Below are positions 45,501 through 54,071 of a DNA stretch of 64,000 bases, one piece after another. The position numbers were made by a program, and so were the translations under genes. The DNA lies in contig OY763414.1 of the NCBI GenBank assembly GCA_963667435.1, positions 4,092,001 through 4,156,000 on the forward strand, in the 5' to 3' direction. The notes beneath the pieces were generated by a model. It ran no database searches. It was not told the DNA's origin and saw nothing but the letters and a program-made list of their open reading frames with translations. Numbering within the stretch: position 1 is the first letter of the stretch; every line of letters begins with the position of its first letter. The DNA comes from Marispirochaeta sp963667435 (lineage in GTDB: Bacteria; Spirochaetota; Spirochaetia; JC444; Marispirochaetaceae).

Positions 45501-47302
45501 ATATCGAAGTTTGTTGAAGGAGCCGCCGGAAAGAGGGTGTGTCCGCTTATGGGAAAATTAGTAGCCCCCGTGTCCATCCCTGCCAGGCGCAGGTAGCCCC
45601 GGGTATCATGGGTGCCCAGGGACACACCGCCGTTAATACTGAATCCGGCGTTTTCTTCCTCCATGGATGCACCGACGGATACCAGCAGGCTGCCGGGGCT
45701 CTGGTCATACTCCTCGGAATATCCCTGTTCGAGGTCCACATTCCAGCGCAGACCCAGGTCTGCCCTTAAGGTGAGATCAGGTATGTTGTTAAATGGATTG
45801 AAGCTGTTGGATGAGATAAACAGCAGATCAGCCCCCGAGGCGCTGTCGTCGGGGAGTTCGTAGCTTACTTCCACGTCGTCGCTGGGATAAAGGGTAAAGT
45901 AAAAATCCAGAGTTCCGTCGGACAAACGGGAGAAACGTTTCTCCTCTCGTCCGTTTACCGTAACCCGTACCGTGCCTTCAATGGCCGAAGAGGGAACGCT
46001 GATAACACTGGTACCGGATTCCTGAATGTACCAGAGGTACCAGGGAAGCAGGGCTTCCCCTTCCGGCCCGTAGGCTTCGGGGACTAAGTCCGCCAGGGGG
46101 TAGCGGGTGGAGGCACGGTTGAAACCGGAAGGGATCAGGGTGAGGATTCCGGAACCGTAGGTGCCTTCTATACTACCAGTTGCTGAGTCCGCGCCGGATT
46201 CCCGCAGTTCCACTTCAACCGTGCTTCCCGAGGTGGCCCCGGTGGATGCATAAACCGCCTGAGACTCGAAGGGAGACCAGGCGCCTCCATCCCAGAGCAG
46301 CAGGGCTCCTCTGCTGTCGATGGTTATTTCGAGGGAACTCATGGCGATTCCTGCATAGGATGTCGCGTCAAACTGAAAATCAACTGCTGAAGACGACGGG
46401 TCGGGCTGGAAATCTGTGTTGAGTCCTGCTAGCCCGCTGACACCCATGGATCCTCCTGTGTCTCCCACGGGAGTACCGCTTTTTTCATAGTAAATAAGCA
46501 CCCGGCCGGCGGGGTAGGAGGTGAGGGCCAAAAATCCATCTGATGCGGATACAGAGGCTTCATACTCGGTTGCTTCCCGGTAGGTATTGCCGTCTGTACC
46601 TGTATAATTACCGTCTGCATCCTCCATGTAGACTATCGCATTCTCAATATCCTCATCGGGGAGAAGGAAATATCTGCCCCGGATGTAGTCGCCGGGATCA
46701 AGATTTTTTTCCTCAATTTCCGTGGTGCCGGAATATGTCCTGCTTACCCGGGATGTTTTCTGATAGCGTAAAAGCAGTTCGTGACGGCTGATATCTGTTT
46801 CCATGGTTGCCGAAGCTCCTAATGCCCCGGTGGGGTGTTCCGGTATTTCCATCAGAGGTGTAGAGTCAATGGCGGTATCCGTATTACCCAGCCGGGCATG
46901 CTGCAGGAGTTCTCCCTCTTTTCCTTCATAACCGAAGAGGTATGTATTGTAATCTGAATCTTCACTGAGACTTGTTTCAAAGAAGTAGCGGTCCATCAGC
47001 CAGAGGGAGAGGGTCAGGTCGGGAATCTGCTCAAATAGAAAGCCGGAGCTGAATCCCGGGACTGCAGCACTTACCGGCCCGGGGGTTCCCCATACAGCTT
47101 CCAGGCTGCTGTCGATGGTCCATGTGCCGTCAAGGTAGAGATCAACATCTGCGTCGCCAAGGTTTGTTTCAAAGAGTGCTTTCGGTGCTTCCTCCTCAGG
47201 CAGCAGTACCTGATCTTCCCCGACGGTATTTACCGCTGTGAGGGTAAAATAGGTAAAAACGAGGAGAATCAAAATAGCCTTGCTAAGATCTGATCGGTGC
47301 AT
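42560..47302 (-). CDS. Very large exported outer-membrane or surface protein
   Basis: 1580 residues from ATG 47302, so that the membrane segment KAILILLVFTYFTLTAVNTV becomes the signal peptide; the open frame extends 102 bases further up without sense. The N-terminal half contains surface-type strand modules: SLEITIDSRGALLLWDGGAW, GAQINTGAVLDLSGATAI and QLDLEGDEGTFSINL resemble carbohydrate-binding beta sandwiches. The last 400 residues are strand-rich with many aromatic ends and finish GITGVFSF, so a C-terminal barrel is likely. A loose likeness to SprA-type giant outer-membrane proteins is noted but not relied on. It precedes the porin gene, 125 bases apart. Confidence 0.6.
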   Translation of the reverse strand: MHRSDLSKAILILLVFTYFTLTAVNTVGEDQVLLPEEEAPKALFETNLGDADVDLYLDGTWTIDSSLEAVWGTPGPVSAAVPGFSSGFLFEQIPDLTLSLWLMDRYFFETSLSEDSDYNTYLFGYEGKEGELLQHARLGNTDTAIDSTPLMEIPEHPTGALGASATMETDISRHELLLRYQKTSRVSRTYSGTTEIEEKNLDPGDYIRGRYFLLPDEDIENAIVYMEDADGNYTGTDGNTYREATEYEASVSASDGFLALTSYPAGRVLIYYEKSGTPVGDTGGSMGVSGLAGLNTDFQPDPSSSAVDFQFDATSYAGIAMSSLEITIDSRGALLLWDGGAWSPFESQAVYASTGATSGSTVEVELRESGADSATGSIEGTYGSGILTLIPSGFNRASTRYPLADLVPEAYGPEGEALLPWYLWYIQESGTSVISVPSSAIEGTVRVTVNGREEKRFSRLSDGTLDFYFTLYPSDDVEVSYELPDDSASGADLLFISSNSFNPFNNIPDLTLRADLGLRWNVDLEQGYSEEYDQSPGSLLVSVGASMEEENAGFSINGGVSLGTHDTRGYLRLAGMDTGATNFPISGHTLFPAAPSTNFDIADLGELSYTDYYKYLDTGGSSLQEYTWTPPSEQVYTYADGNPVGPSVALAEDDDIDGRVAVLDYSIDAGEWVGAQINTGAVLDLSGATAISFKYRLTNSGGGTPAITFRAGAVSEDIDDDGILDNETGSYDTGFAYDISGSTLYVGGGGNGPRGEYGNGTEESEDADGNELLNQEVSSRTVTLTPPAETADDGVWRTVYIPLSRAERSALSSTRAVQILLSSTLGTSTGKLLIGEVQVQGTGFVPLNQETSVSELSEYELESGEEPSRKLYSAFDLVDTRFNDDNDDQQVMRMEWSGGPGEAAGPLNEVPLSAYDTLRFYYRLDAAAAGTEDLQLDLEGDEGTFSINLNTINTSTDWCEVEVNLPDRKVSVQGDTPASTSVSGDRDIVVRRAVFRTTGTSGVLFIDELHLSDPVSAADYGVVSSARYSRPGEILSAGGVPLLGNFTWAESSRIASSGFGTGFSAADGRVYRVYQEAGFSSLWSRADVSLTVREGESGVETAGSHSLTIPETGTVQLIESYSHEPSGSTFSYTRGDSLRFSLPGFSAGTSATVTGDEDSLTQTWIASASADSRFISAAPSLSLSNTLTATVLNPGSYGDGWFQATELLLYKEDSLPGSRTVSLDLPLESSPLKDLNLSLLSSASSARYGTEERLQKDSLESGLSLEGVLFPMNPYQLKYRLSYNREFSGEWNTSAFNRGEHAFSGDIASWAETAGNQDYFLTALPGREIFLQSEKEQFSGGSKDFEEAQYSPSLSLDLKRPFSSRLSDLIIPSTLSFTTGRDYLREYDTVSTSFTTATNLTMTAVNLTGTMGAYPLGSWYESDEIVSSISVTTLQEDEFEVGWSADNTIRLYGHDEGTLSLKNSFTWDADYNAVSWDSNLQMRWFQDVKNPLKLPLPVDLVPEGNQRLRHTSEIDFELSPAENSWERYGSLKQASALLFGPENSLEVYAAFGFDSTGMDGYNSSLNFFALEAGITGVFSF

Positions 47303-47384
47303 TACTCTATAGTTGCAAACAATAGCACAAGCACCGGGTTTTTTGCAGAAAAAAAACCGGAGAGACTGATAAGGTGAACCTATT

Positions 47385-48308
47385 ATGAGCAGCGAAGCCG
47401 CCAAAGCAGAGGCTTTTATCTCCCGGCTACTGGCAAATCCCGCCCTGGCGGATCAAAATCCCTTTCAGAAAGAGGAGCAGGTGCTGCACTTTCTGACTGC
47501 AAACTCCCAGCAGTTGTTTCCGACGCTCTCATCTGCAAACTTTTTTCCCGGCTACGACTGGGACCGCATCTGGAGCATTCTTATTCAGGCTCTGACTTCA
47601 AGTACCGATACTACTGCAGTGCCCCTCATCAAGCAGATTGTCTCCGACAAGCTGGATATGTCCTTTATCTCCTTCTTCCGCCAGCAGAGTATGCCGGCGT
47701 CCAAAGTAAAACAGGATCTTGAGGCGTTGCTTCTTGCTTCGCTGAACAATTTTGAGACCCGGCGGGAGCTTATCGGCTCTGTTAACGCAATACTTCATCG
47801 CTGTGATGAAAAGTACATAGAGCAGATTTATCAGCGCAAGGAATATATCCATTTTGAACTGACCAAAGTACAGCGTCTGCGGATGGGCAAGGAAGAGGTA
47901 ATTAACGTCCTGCGTACCTGTCTGCTTATGCGTCCCCTTGTTGCAAGTATGACCAGCGGTGTTTCTACAGCGGACAGACAGTCCGGGCTGCTCCCCGCGG
48001 CGGCGGCGGAACGGATTGTGGATACCTTTATTTCCAAGTTTCCATCAATGCCCGAACAGATACACCGCAGCGCGGTTAACTCTACCGTCTCTTTTCTGGA
48101 AAACCGCTTTATTGAAGCTACCGCCCGCTTGACCTCAGTTACTGCCAGTATGTACCGGACCTATCGGGGAAATATGAAGATTGACCGGGGTGCCGATACC
48201 CAGGATAAAAGCTGGATTAATACAGCTCGCAGGAATTTTAAATATTTCGGCTACGATATAAAACTTCTGGATGAGCTCTATAAGATTGCCGCAGAGAACG
48301 GCTGGTAG
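47385..48308 (+). CDS. Conserved-looking helical protein of unknown function
   Basis: 307 residues, starting at ATG behind AAGGTGA. It is helix-rich throughout with no signal or membrane segment, so it should be cytoplasmic. Stretches such as KEEVINVLRTCLLMRPLVAS and WINTARRNFKYFGYDIKLLD recall no family I know. It is divergent from the giant surface protein across 82 bases, where CCGG...T-run...A-run...CCGG forms an inverted repeat (47334-47360). It lies 24 bases before the voltage-sensor gene and is probably in its operon. Confidence 0.6.
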   Translation: MSSEAAKAEAFISRLLANPALADQNPFQKEEQVLHFLTANSQQLFPTLSSANFFPGYDWDRIWSILIQALTSSTDTTAVPLIKQIVSDKLDMSFISFFRQQSMPASKVKQDLEALLLASLNNFETRRELIGSVNAILHRCDEKYIEQIYQRKEYIHFELTKVQRLRMGKEEVINVLRTCLLMRPLVASMTSGVSTADRQSGLLPAAAAERIVDTFISKFPSMPEQIHRSAVNSTVSFLENRFIEATARLTSVTASMYRTYRGNMKIDRGADTQDKSWINTARRNFKYFGYDIKLLDELYKIAAENGW

Positions 48309-48332
48309 GGATCATACACAGGGAGCCTGACT

Positions 48333-49460
48333 ATGGGAAAACTTAAAAAGTACCTCGAGGGAATCGTGATTTTCATGATTGTACTCGTTCTGATTCAGAC
48401 CTTTCTCGAGGATTTTGCAGTTGTTCTGGGACTCGGCTGGGATTTCCGCCGCATCCTTGTTTACAGCGGTTTTGTTTTTGACCTCTTTTTTACCCTTGAG
48501 TTCCTGGCCCGGTATTACTATGCCCTCACAGACGGCAGGGGCAGACACTATATCCTCAAGGAACGGGGCTGGATTGATTTCCTTGCCTCCGTTCCCCTGC
48601 TTGCCTTCAACTCCGGACCGGCCATGCTTGCTCTAATTGCAGGGGGAAGCGCATTTGCCGGTGTGGGGGGATTTCTTAATGTTCTCAAAGTGGTAAAGGC
48701 CATTCGCATAGCTCGGGTTCTCAGGCTCTTGAGGATTACAAAAATATTCAAGCAGATAAAGAATACCGATTCCCGTATGGCTCAGCGTCATGTTGCAAAG
48801 ATATCAACCCTGGCAATAACAGGTTTTGTATTTGTTGTTTTTGCCTACACCCTCATCGGGAGTTTCACCGGGGTCCCGTCTCCCTTTGATCAGGCCCGGG
48901 AACGTTTTTCCGGCGTTATGCAGACTCTTTCCGCTCCAGGGGCCGCCAGATCCGCGGAGGTTGCTGCCTACGCTGAGATCGACAGCTGTCTGCTGATTCT
49001 TCAGCGGGGAGAATCCACCATCTACAGCCGGTATACCAACGATGAGTACGCCCGCATTTTCGGCCCGGGGGATTACTATTTCGATACCCGGGGAGATTTA
49101 AGGTTTTTCTTTGATCTGAGAGAGATCAATGTTCTCTCCTCCAGTGATAATCTGCTCTATTTTACCGTGGTGATCGTACTTACCCTGATTTTCCTCTTTA
49201 TCTACAGTCCTCACTTTGCCCTTACCATCTCGGATCCTGTGCATGTAATGCGGCGGGGTATGACGGAAGGGGGGTATAACCTGGAGGTTAAAACCGACGG
49301 CGAGTTCAGGGATGATGATATCTACCGACTGGCCAGAGCCTATAACGAGGTTTTCCTGCCCATGAAGATCCGGGAAAAGAGCAGTGCCGGCACGGACTCG
49401 GCAGATCTTGCTACGGATCTGTCCATGGATGATTTCAAGGATATCCTCGGAGGCGGCTGA
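48333..49460 (+). CDS. Voltage-sensor membrane protein with HAMP-like cytoplasmic tail
   Basis: 375 residues. Residues 1-145 look like a voltage-sensor domain: S1 about 10-33, S2 about 43-65 with Asp 50 and Glu 56, S3 about 80-92 with Asp 82, and S4 about 118-142 (KVVKAIRIARVLRLLRITKI) with Arg or Lys every third residue. A fifth helix (157-180) leads to an extracytoplasmic domain (181-272), and a sixth (274-298) into a HAMP-like region (about 298-345, SDPVHVMRRGMTEGGYNLEV). No potassium filter (TVGYG) is present and no kinase or methyl-accepting domain follows. It may sense membrane potential and pass the signal to a partner; this is an inference. Confidence 0.65.
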   Translation: MGKLKKYLEGIVIFMIVLVLIQTFLEDFAVVLGLGWDFRRILVYSGFVFDLFFTLEFLARYYYALTDGRGRHYILKERGWIDFLASVPLLAFNSGPAMLALIAGGSAFAGVGGFLNVLKVVKAIRIARVLRLLRITKIFKQIKNTDSRMAQRHVAKISTLAITGFVFVVFAYTLIGSFTGVPSPFDQARERFSGVMQTLSAPGAARSAEVAAYAEIDSCLLILQRGESTIYSRYTNDEYARIFGPGDYYFDTRGDLRFFFDLREINVLSSSDNLLYFTVVIVLTLIFLFIYSPHFALTISDPVHVMRRGMTEGGYNLEVKTDGEFRDDDIYRLARAYNEVFLPMKIREKSSAGTDSADLATDLSMDDFKDILGGG

Positions 49461-49464
49461 TTCA

Positions 49465-49752
49465 GTGGTAGTTTCCATGCTTCAGGCAATTATTGAACTG
49501 CCCGACAGTACTTCGCTGAAGGAAAAGCGGCAGGTTCTGCGCTCTCTGAAGGACAGAATAATCCGCAAATACAAAGTAACCGCTGCAGAAATCGATCTGC
49601 AGGATTCACTGCAGTTCTGCCATATTGGGGCGGCCTATGTGACCAACTCAAAGGAACTTGGCGAGAAGGTTATGCAGAGGATCGCGGATTTTCTTGAGGA
49701 TTCGGTTCCGGGACGGCTGCATGACATAGCCATCCACTCGGAGCGCTTCTAG
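49465..49752 (+). CDS. DUF503 family protein
   Basis: 95 residues. Started at GTG 49465, about 11 bases after GGAGG, it reads MVVSMLQAIIELPDSTSLKE, which matches the DUF503 (YlxP) opening, MVVGVL...LPDARSLKEKR. The ATG at 49477 would drop four conserved residues. LKDRIIRKYKVTAAEIDLQD and AAYVTNSKELGEKVM follow. The family is small and ribosome- or RNA-linked in other bacteria; the role is not settled. It is four bases downstream of the voltage-sensor gene and overlaps the convergent gene by four bases. Confidence 0.8.
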   Translation: MVVSMLQAIIELPDSTSLKEKRQVLRSLKDRIIRKYKVTAAEIDLQDSLQFCHIGAAYVTNSKELGEKVMQRIADFLEDSVPGRLHDIAIHSERF

Positions 49753-50204
49753 TCCTCTTCTGTTTCGGTCTCTTCTTCCTCCTCCGTGTGTATATCCACC
49801 GCCTCTTTAATGGCGCCGACACAGAGGTTGAAGTCTTTCAGGGTCTCTTTGAGGCTGTAGAAGTTAAGCCCGGCAAAATATATCTTGGAGAATATGGAAA
49901 AGGCTATCTCATCATCTTTGGTTATATTGATGTAACAGCCGAATTCGTAACAGATCTTCAGCATATCAACCAGTCGACGCTGCAGAAAGGCGGCTATAGC
50001 CGGGGGGAATGAAAATGTATAGGCTATCTCCAGAAATTTGTTGTCCATGTCAATATAGAACTCACCGGCAGATCCCTCCTTGTTCTCAAATCCGGCTATA
50101 AAGGATGCCTCATCACCGGAGTTGTCGAAGGTATCATAGCCCAGCTCTTTAAACAGTACATTGACCCGCTGGATTCTTTCCCGCATCAGTTTGGAGTATT
50201 TCAT
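49749..50204 (-). CDS. Small acidic protein of unknown function
   Basis: 151 residues, no signal. It has alternating strands and helices (EFYIDMDNKFLEIAYTFSFP, RRLVDMLKICYEFGCYINIT, IAFSIFSKIYFAGLNFYSL) and a Glu/Thr tail. The layout is like YbjN-type bacterial adaptor folds but no motif proves this. It has its own leader of about 75 bases to the HD gene downstream. Function unknown. Confidence 0.5.
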   Translation of the reverse strand: MKYSKLMRERIQRVNVLFKELGYDTFDNSGDEASFIAGFENKEGSAGEFYIDMDNKFLEIAYTFSFPPAIAAFLQRRLVDMLKICYEFGCYINITKDDEIAFSIFSKIYFAGLNFYSLKETLKDFNLCVGAIKEAVDIHTEEEEETETEED

Positions 50205-50279
50205 TTCCCTCTCTTATTGAAACTTATATAAAGGCTCACTGTAATATCTTTCGCACCCTTCTGCAAGATTCCCCGCTTC

Positions 50280-51614
50280 TTACGGACAGGCAAGCACCGA
50301 GTTGATGATGTCCGGGAGTGCAGCCCGGGCTTCAAAATTGCGGATTTCCGGGAGAAAGAGTCTGGTTTTGCGCAGGTTGTCGGTAAAGTTCTTCACCAGA
50401 GAGCGGGAAAATACCGACCCGGAACTGCTGAAGGGAACAAACTCTCCGTCATGGTGAATTTTAAGATTGACCTCAAAGGAGATGGGTTCGGGGATGTCCA
50501 GGATTACTTCCCAGTCCTCAACCTGTATACCGAATCTTTTCCTTATTTCTACGGCAATTCTTTTTTCAAAATCAAGTCTTGCCGAAAGATCCACCGCAGC
50601 TCCATGACTCTGTTCATCGAAGGGGGATTCGCAGGCTGTTTTCAGAAGGTTTCTCCGGAATACCCGTTCCGCCAGAGTGTAATAGTCCCGATTACGCCTG
50701 GTAAGGGCGTTATGGAAGCCCGCATCATCCAGATTGTAGAGTTCTTCACTGCCGAGATCTCCTTCCGTAAGCCCCAGAAGCACCGCCTTTTTTATCATCG
50801 CTGTTGCGATTCGTACAGTACGGTGCCAGTACACACTGCGGTACATTTGGTATTTTGCAAAAAGAAGGCTCTCCACCGAGCCGAGACCTCCTTCGTCCAG
50901 GGTAAGCTCTGTCCCTGTGGGAACGATCTTGTCTATAAAGAAATCGGTATCCTGAATCCCGTAGGGTACTCCGCAGAAAAAGGCATCACGGTTAAGATAG
51001 TCCAGTTTATCCGGATCAAGGACCCCTGAGAGTATCCGGCGGTAAAACTTCACCTCCCTGTCGTTGCGGTCGTCCAGGTTTTCATCCACTATGGCGGCTA
51101 CGCGGTAGGGATCCACCATAACATCTTCTTCCAGAACTTTTTGGAAATCCGGGGTAAGAACCAGTTTGCCCGTAAGAACTTCATGGTCGAGGAGGGGAAG
51201 GTCCTTGAATGAATGAGTATAGGGGAAGTGACCGAGATCATGCAGAAGCGAGGCACAGAGAAAGGCCTTTACCCCGCTTATGCTCAGCTCAGGACTTCGG
51301 GAATCCATGGCGATACTGCCTATAATCCGTTTTGCCAGATGAAATACTCCCAGGCTGTGGTTAAGTCTGGTGTGAGTTGCTCCGGGATAGACCAGGTAGG
51401 CCGGCCCCAATTGCCTGATTCCTGCCAGTTTCTGAAACTCCCCTAAGGCCACAAGCTTTTTCATTGCCGGAGTGATGTATATGTTCTGCCACAGCGGATC
51501 CCGTATGGCTTCGGTATAGTCGATGTTCAGATGCTGCAGAATACGCAGCCGGTTCTGCTGTTGGACAATGCTTGTTTCTTTTGGTTCCATTGATTCTTTT
51601 GATTTGTGAGGCAT
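50280..51614 (-). CDS. HD-domain phosphohydrolase
   Basis: 444 residues from ATG 51614 (TTG 51632 and ATG 51590 are other options; none has a good ribosome site). The HD residues are ATHTRLNHSLGVFH, then SLLHDLGHFPYTH and later LSGVLDPDKLDYLNRDAFFC, typical of the dGTPase-like/YdhJ branch. The later DIPEPISFEVNLKI belongs to the same family C-terminus. It probably hydrolyses a nucleotide or a phospho-metabolite; substrate not determined. Its promoter region overlaps that of the divergent lipoprotein gene. Confidence 0.75.
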   Translation of the reverse strand: MPHKSKESMEPKETSIVQQQNRLRILQHLNIDYTEAIRDPLWQNIYITPAMKKLVALGEFQKLAGIRQLGPAYLVYPGATHTRLNHSLGVFHLAKRIIGSIAMDSRSPELSISGVKAFLCASLLHDLGHFPYTHSFKDLPLLDHEVLTGKLVLTPDFQKVLEEDVMVDPYRVAAIVDENLDDRNDREVKFYRRILSGVLDPDKLDYLNRDAFFCGVPYGIQDTDFFIDKIVPTGTELTLDEGGLGSVESLLFAKYQMYRSVYWHRTVRIATAMIKKAVLLGLTEGDLGSEELYNLDDAGFHNALTRRNRDYYTLAERVFRRNLLKTACESPFDEQSHGAAVDLSARLDFEKRIAVEIRKRFGIQVEDWEVILDIPEPISFEVNLKIHHDGEFVPFSSSGSVFSRSLVKNFTDNLRKTRLFLPEIRNFEARAALPDIINSVLACP

Positions 51615-51698
51615 AGAAGAAAATTGTATCAACCCTCATGGCTGCTGTCCAGTCATTCGGGCTTTGACACTGTATTGGAATCAAGCTACCATTTGACC

Positions 51699-52364
51699 AT
51701 GAAACATGCGGTATCGCTTTCGATAATTTTTCTCTGTCTGCTCCTGTTTGCAGGATGTACCAGACGGCAGGAGGCGGCGACTTCCGGGGAGGAACCCGGA
51801 AAAATGCCGGTTCCGCCGAAAACGGAAACTTCTGTGCCACCCCAACGGAGACCGGATAAGACCCAGCCCGCTGAGAGGTCTCCGCAGGAAGATGTTTCCC
51901 GAGCAGGTACAGCTGTAACGGACGTGACGGATCCCGCCTTTTTTGCCAGACGGGACAGGCGGGGGCCTGGATGGGAGGGAGTTCCGGCCATGGATTATGA
52001 GCTGGGAGTTCTGTCAGTGGATGTACCTTCTGTTATCCTGACTTTTCTGCAGGATCTGGGAGATCATTTTTCCGAAGATGCCGTTTCTCCAGCCTGGCGG
52101 GATAATCTTGCCCGGCAGTTTCTGCTCTTTCCGGCGGGCACTCACGGGGTTTCAGTCGGCAGCATAGAGGAGAAGGATGGAAAAATTCTTGCTCCCTTTA
52201 AAATAATCAGGGATAATCAGCTTATTCTCGGTTCTCTATGGGCGGAACAAAATCAGGAGGGGCAGTACCGTATTCAGGATATTACCCTGGATCAAAGTTT
52301 TTCTGCGCCTTTTGACCCCATGGATTTTCCGATTTCTGCTGTTACAGCTTTTCCGGGGAGATAG
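51699..52364 (+). CDS. Lipoprotein of unknown function
   Basis: 221 residues from ATG 51699. The signal ends in LLLFAGC, with lipidated Cys 20. A Pro/Glu/Arg-rich linker (about 30-75) follows, then a strand and helix domain: VDVPSVILTFLQDLGDHFSE, LARQFLLFPAGTHGVSVGSI and QYRIQDITLDQSFSAPFD. I recognise no family. It is 49 bases upstream of the PilZ-like gene and may share its transcript. Confidence 0.6.
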   Translation: MKHAVSLSIIFLCLLLFAGCTRRQEAATSGEEPGKMPVPPKTETSVPPQRRPDKTQPAERSPQEDVSRAGTAVTDVTDPAFFARRDRRGPGWEGVPAMDYELGVLSVDVPSVILTFLQDLGDHFSEDAVSPAWRDNLARQFLLFPAGTHGVSVGSIEEKDGKILAPFKIIRDNQLILGSLWAEQNQEGQYRIQDITLDQSFSAPFDPMDFPISAVTAFPGR

Positions 52365-52413
52365 TTCTCCATTATGGAAAGTATGAAAAGGTTGAAGTAA
52401 AGAGGTTTGAATT

Positions 52414-53664
52414 ATGGGAACTCCCGTAGGGCGGGTAGAACGTGAATTTATTCTTACAAATGTAACGGAAAAGAAAATGCCCATCCGCATAAACGGTTTC
52501 AAAAAGACCCGGGATGCGGTAATCCTCCGTATTGAAGATGACAGTATAGTTCTGTATAACGACGATGGCGGTTTTTCCGATTTTACGGCAGAAGAAGAAG
52601 TGCGGATCTTTTTCTCATACTTCGGCCATGTTATGACGTTTCCCACTAGCGTTGTAAAGGCCGATGATTATCTGCAGATCCAGATACCCGATGAAATGGT
52701 GAAAAATCTGCAGAGGAAATATGAGCGTATCGCTCTCCCCAGAGGTATCCTGGTAAGTTTTACCATGGAAAACCGTACATTTGAGCTTACCTTTCCCAGG
52801 ACGGAAGAGTACAACCCGGCAGAGCAGCCTGTTTACCAGGAGAGTTTTCCCGAAGATACCCTGGAGAAGCTGATGGACGGGGTAAGCCGAAGGCTGTCCG
52901 AATTCAAGGCTAACTACACAGTTCAGATGTTCCGGGACCGTGGACCCGAAAGCTGGGAAGAGGAGATTATTACCCGTACGGGAAAGTCGATATTTGTCTC
53001 TCCCATGCAGGTCGGTTTTCCAGCCCAGGATCCGGACAACAGCGGTCGGATTCTGACCAGGACTCAGGTGCTTTCGCGGGATTATACCCTTAATATGTCA
53101 GAGATTCTCGGTAGTGAAGAGGAGCTGACAAACAGATTCCGATCCCGACAGGAAGAGGGCCTGAAAGCGCAGATCTACTGTCCACTGGTTTATCAGGACT
53201 ATGTAATCGGCTATCTTCACGTCTGGTCGGAGCATGTTTCGCTGGGGATTGAGGTGTTCGAGTATATCTACCAGTTTTCCAAGGTTCTGGTTTACTCCCT
53301 GAAAAATCACGGTTATTTTAAACACTCACTGAAACAGAATGAAACTTTCGAAGCGGAGATTCTTGACATTTCCGCCTCCGGGCTTCTATTTACCCATCCC
53401 GATGAAGGACTCAGGGATCAGCTGGTTCTCTATTCGGATATTGATCTCAATCTGCGTATGGGACCCCGAAAAATGGTTGTTTCTTCACGGATTATGCGGA
53501 AGTTTCAGGACAGGGACAGGACCTTCTTCGGCTGTCAGTACATAAATATCAAGCCTGAGGATTTTCGGTTTCTCTTTGATGCAATATACGGAAGGGAGCT
53601 GACTCCGGAAGATGAAACTCTGTGGGAAGGCGGTGCTGAGCCTCCCAGGCTTTCCTTCGATTAG
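52414..53664 (+). CDS. PilZ-like (DUF1577-type) protein with an inserted GAF-like domain
   Basis: 416 residues, no signal. The N-terminal strand domain (5-100, REFILTNVTEKKMPIRINGF) is followed by RKYER at 101-105, the RxxxR of a c-di-GMP site. The second half of the motif, DISASG (D318, S320, G323), comes over 200 residues later. The gap (about 150-305) holds a GAF-like region ending IYCPLVYQDYVIGYLHVW. This is the layout of spirochaetal DUF1577 proteins. Both halves of the c-di-GMP site are present, so binding is plausible. Its end overlaps the convergent STAS gene by four bases. Confidence 0.7.
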   Translation: MGTPVGRVEREFILTNVTEKKMPIRINGFKKTRDAVILRIEDDSIVLYNDDGGFSDFTAEEEVRIFFSYFGHVMTFPTSVVKADDYLQIQIPDEMVKNLQRKYERIALPRGILVSFTMENRTFELTFPRTEEYNPAEQPVYQESFPEDTLEKLMDGVSRRLSEFKANYTVQMFRDRGPESWEEEIITRTGKSIFVSPMQVGFPAQDPDNSGRILTRTQVLSRDYTLNMSEILGSEEELTNRFRSRQEEGLKAQIYCPLVYQDYVIGYLHVWSEHVSLGIEVFEYIYQFSKVLVYSLKNHGYFKHSLKQNETFEAEILDISASGLLFTHPDEGLRDQLVLYSDIDLNLRMGPRKMVVSSRIMRKFQDRDRTFFGCQYINIKPEDFRFLFDAIYGRELTPEDETLWEGGAEPPRLSFD

Positions 53665-54014
53665 ACATCGATCTCCTTCTCTTTGAATGCCCTGATAGCC
53701 GCAGGGACTGATGCTGCAATGGGAAAATACGTGGTCAGTTTTGTCAGTTCAATTACCTTCTTAACTGAACCGTGAATATTGGTAATCATTATATTGAGGT
53801 TCATTTTTCTGATTGTGGAGCAGATAAATATAAGGGCACCAATTCCTGAAGAATCTATATAATCAACGTTTTCCAGATTTATAACAAAAGAGCGGACTTT
53901 TTTTTCCAGCATTCTCATTATCAGCTCTTTCAGTTTGTAGGAGTTATACAGGTCCATTTCACCGTTTACATCGACTATATCGACTTCTGCGCCCCGACGG
54001 ATTTTAAGGTCCAT
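53661..54014 (-). CDS. STAS-domain anti-sigma factor antagonist
   Basis: 117 residues from ATG 54014, behind GGAGAAAGG; the frame opens earlier but that part lies in the divergent leader. GEMDLYNSYKLKELIM and NLENVDYIDSSGIGALIFI are classic: the Ser of DSSG is the site phosphorylated by an RsbW-type kinase. The protein would switch a sigma factor by partner exchange. No sigma or kinase gene is adjacent; the RsbW-like fusion at 10682 is the only kinase candidate in view, and pairing them is speculative. Confidence 0.85.
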   Translation of the reverse strand: MDLKIRRGAEVDIVDVNGEMDLYNSYKLKELIMRMLEKKVRSFVINLENVDYIDSSGIGALIFICSTIRKMNLNIMITNIHGSVKKVIELTKLTTYFPIAASVPAAIRAFKEKEIDV

Positions 54015-54071
54015 CCTTTCTCCTTCCCGGGTGACCATATGTTTTTTACTGTGTTTCCTTGATAATACTGT

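Noticed and set aside
47334..47360. Inverted repeat with T and A runs as a terminator.
   Set aside because: It lies between two divergent genes, so neither would need a terminator there; imperfect pairing. It may be a promoter element at most.
49384..49464. Longer N-terminus of the DUF503 protein.
   Set aside because: It overlaps the voltage-sensor gene and lies outside the conserved DUF503 start.
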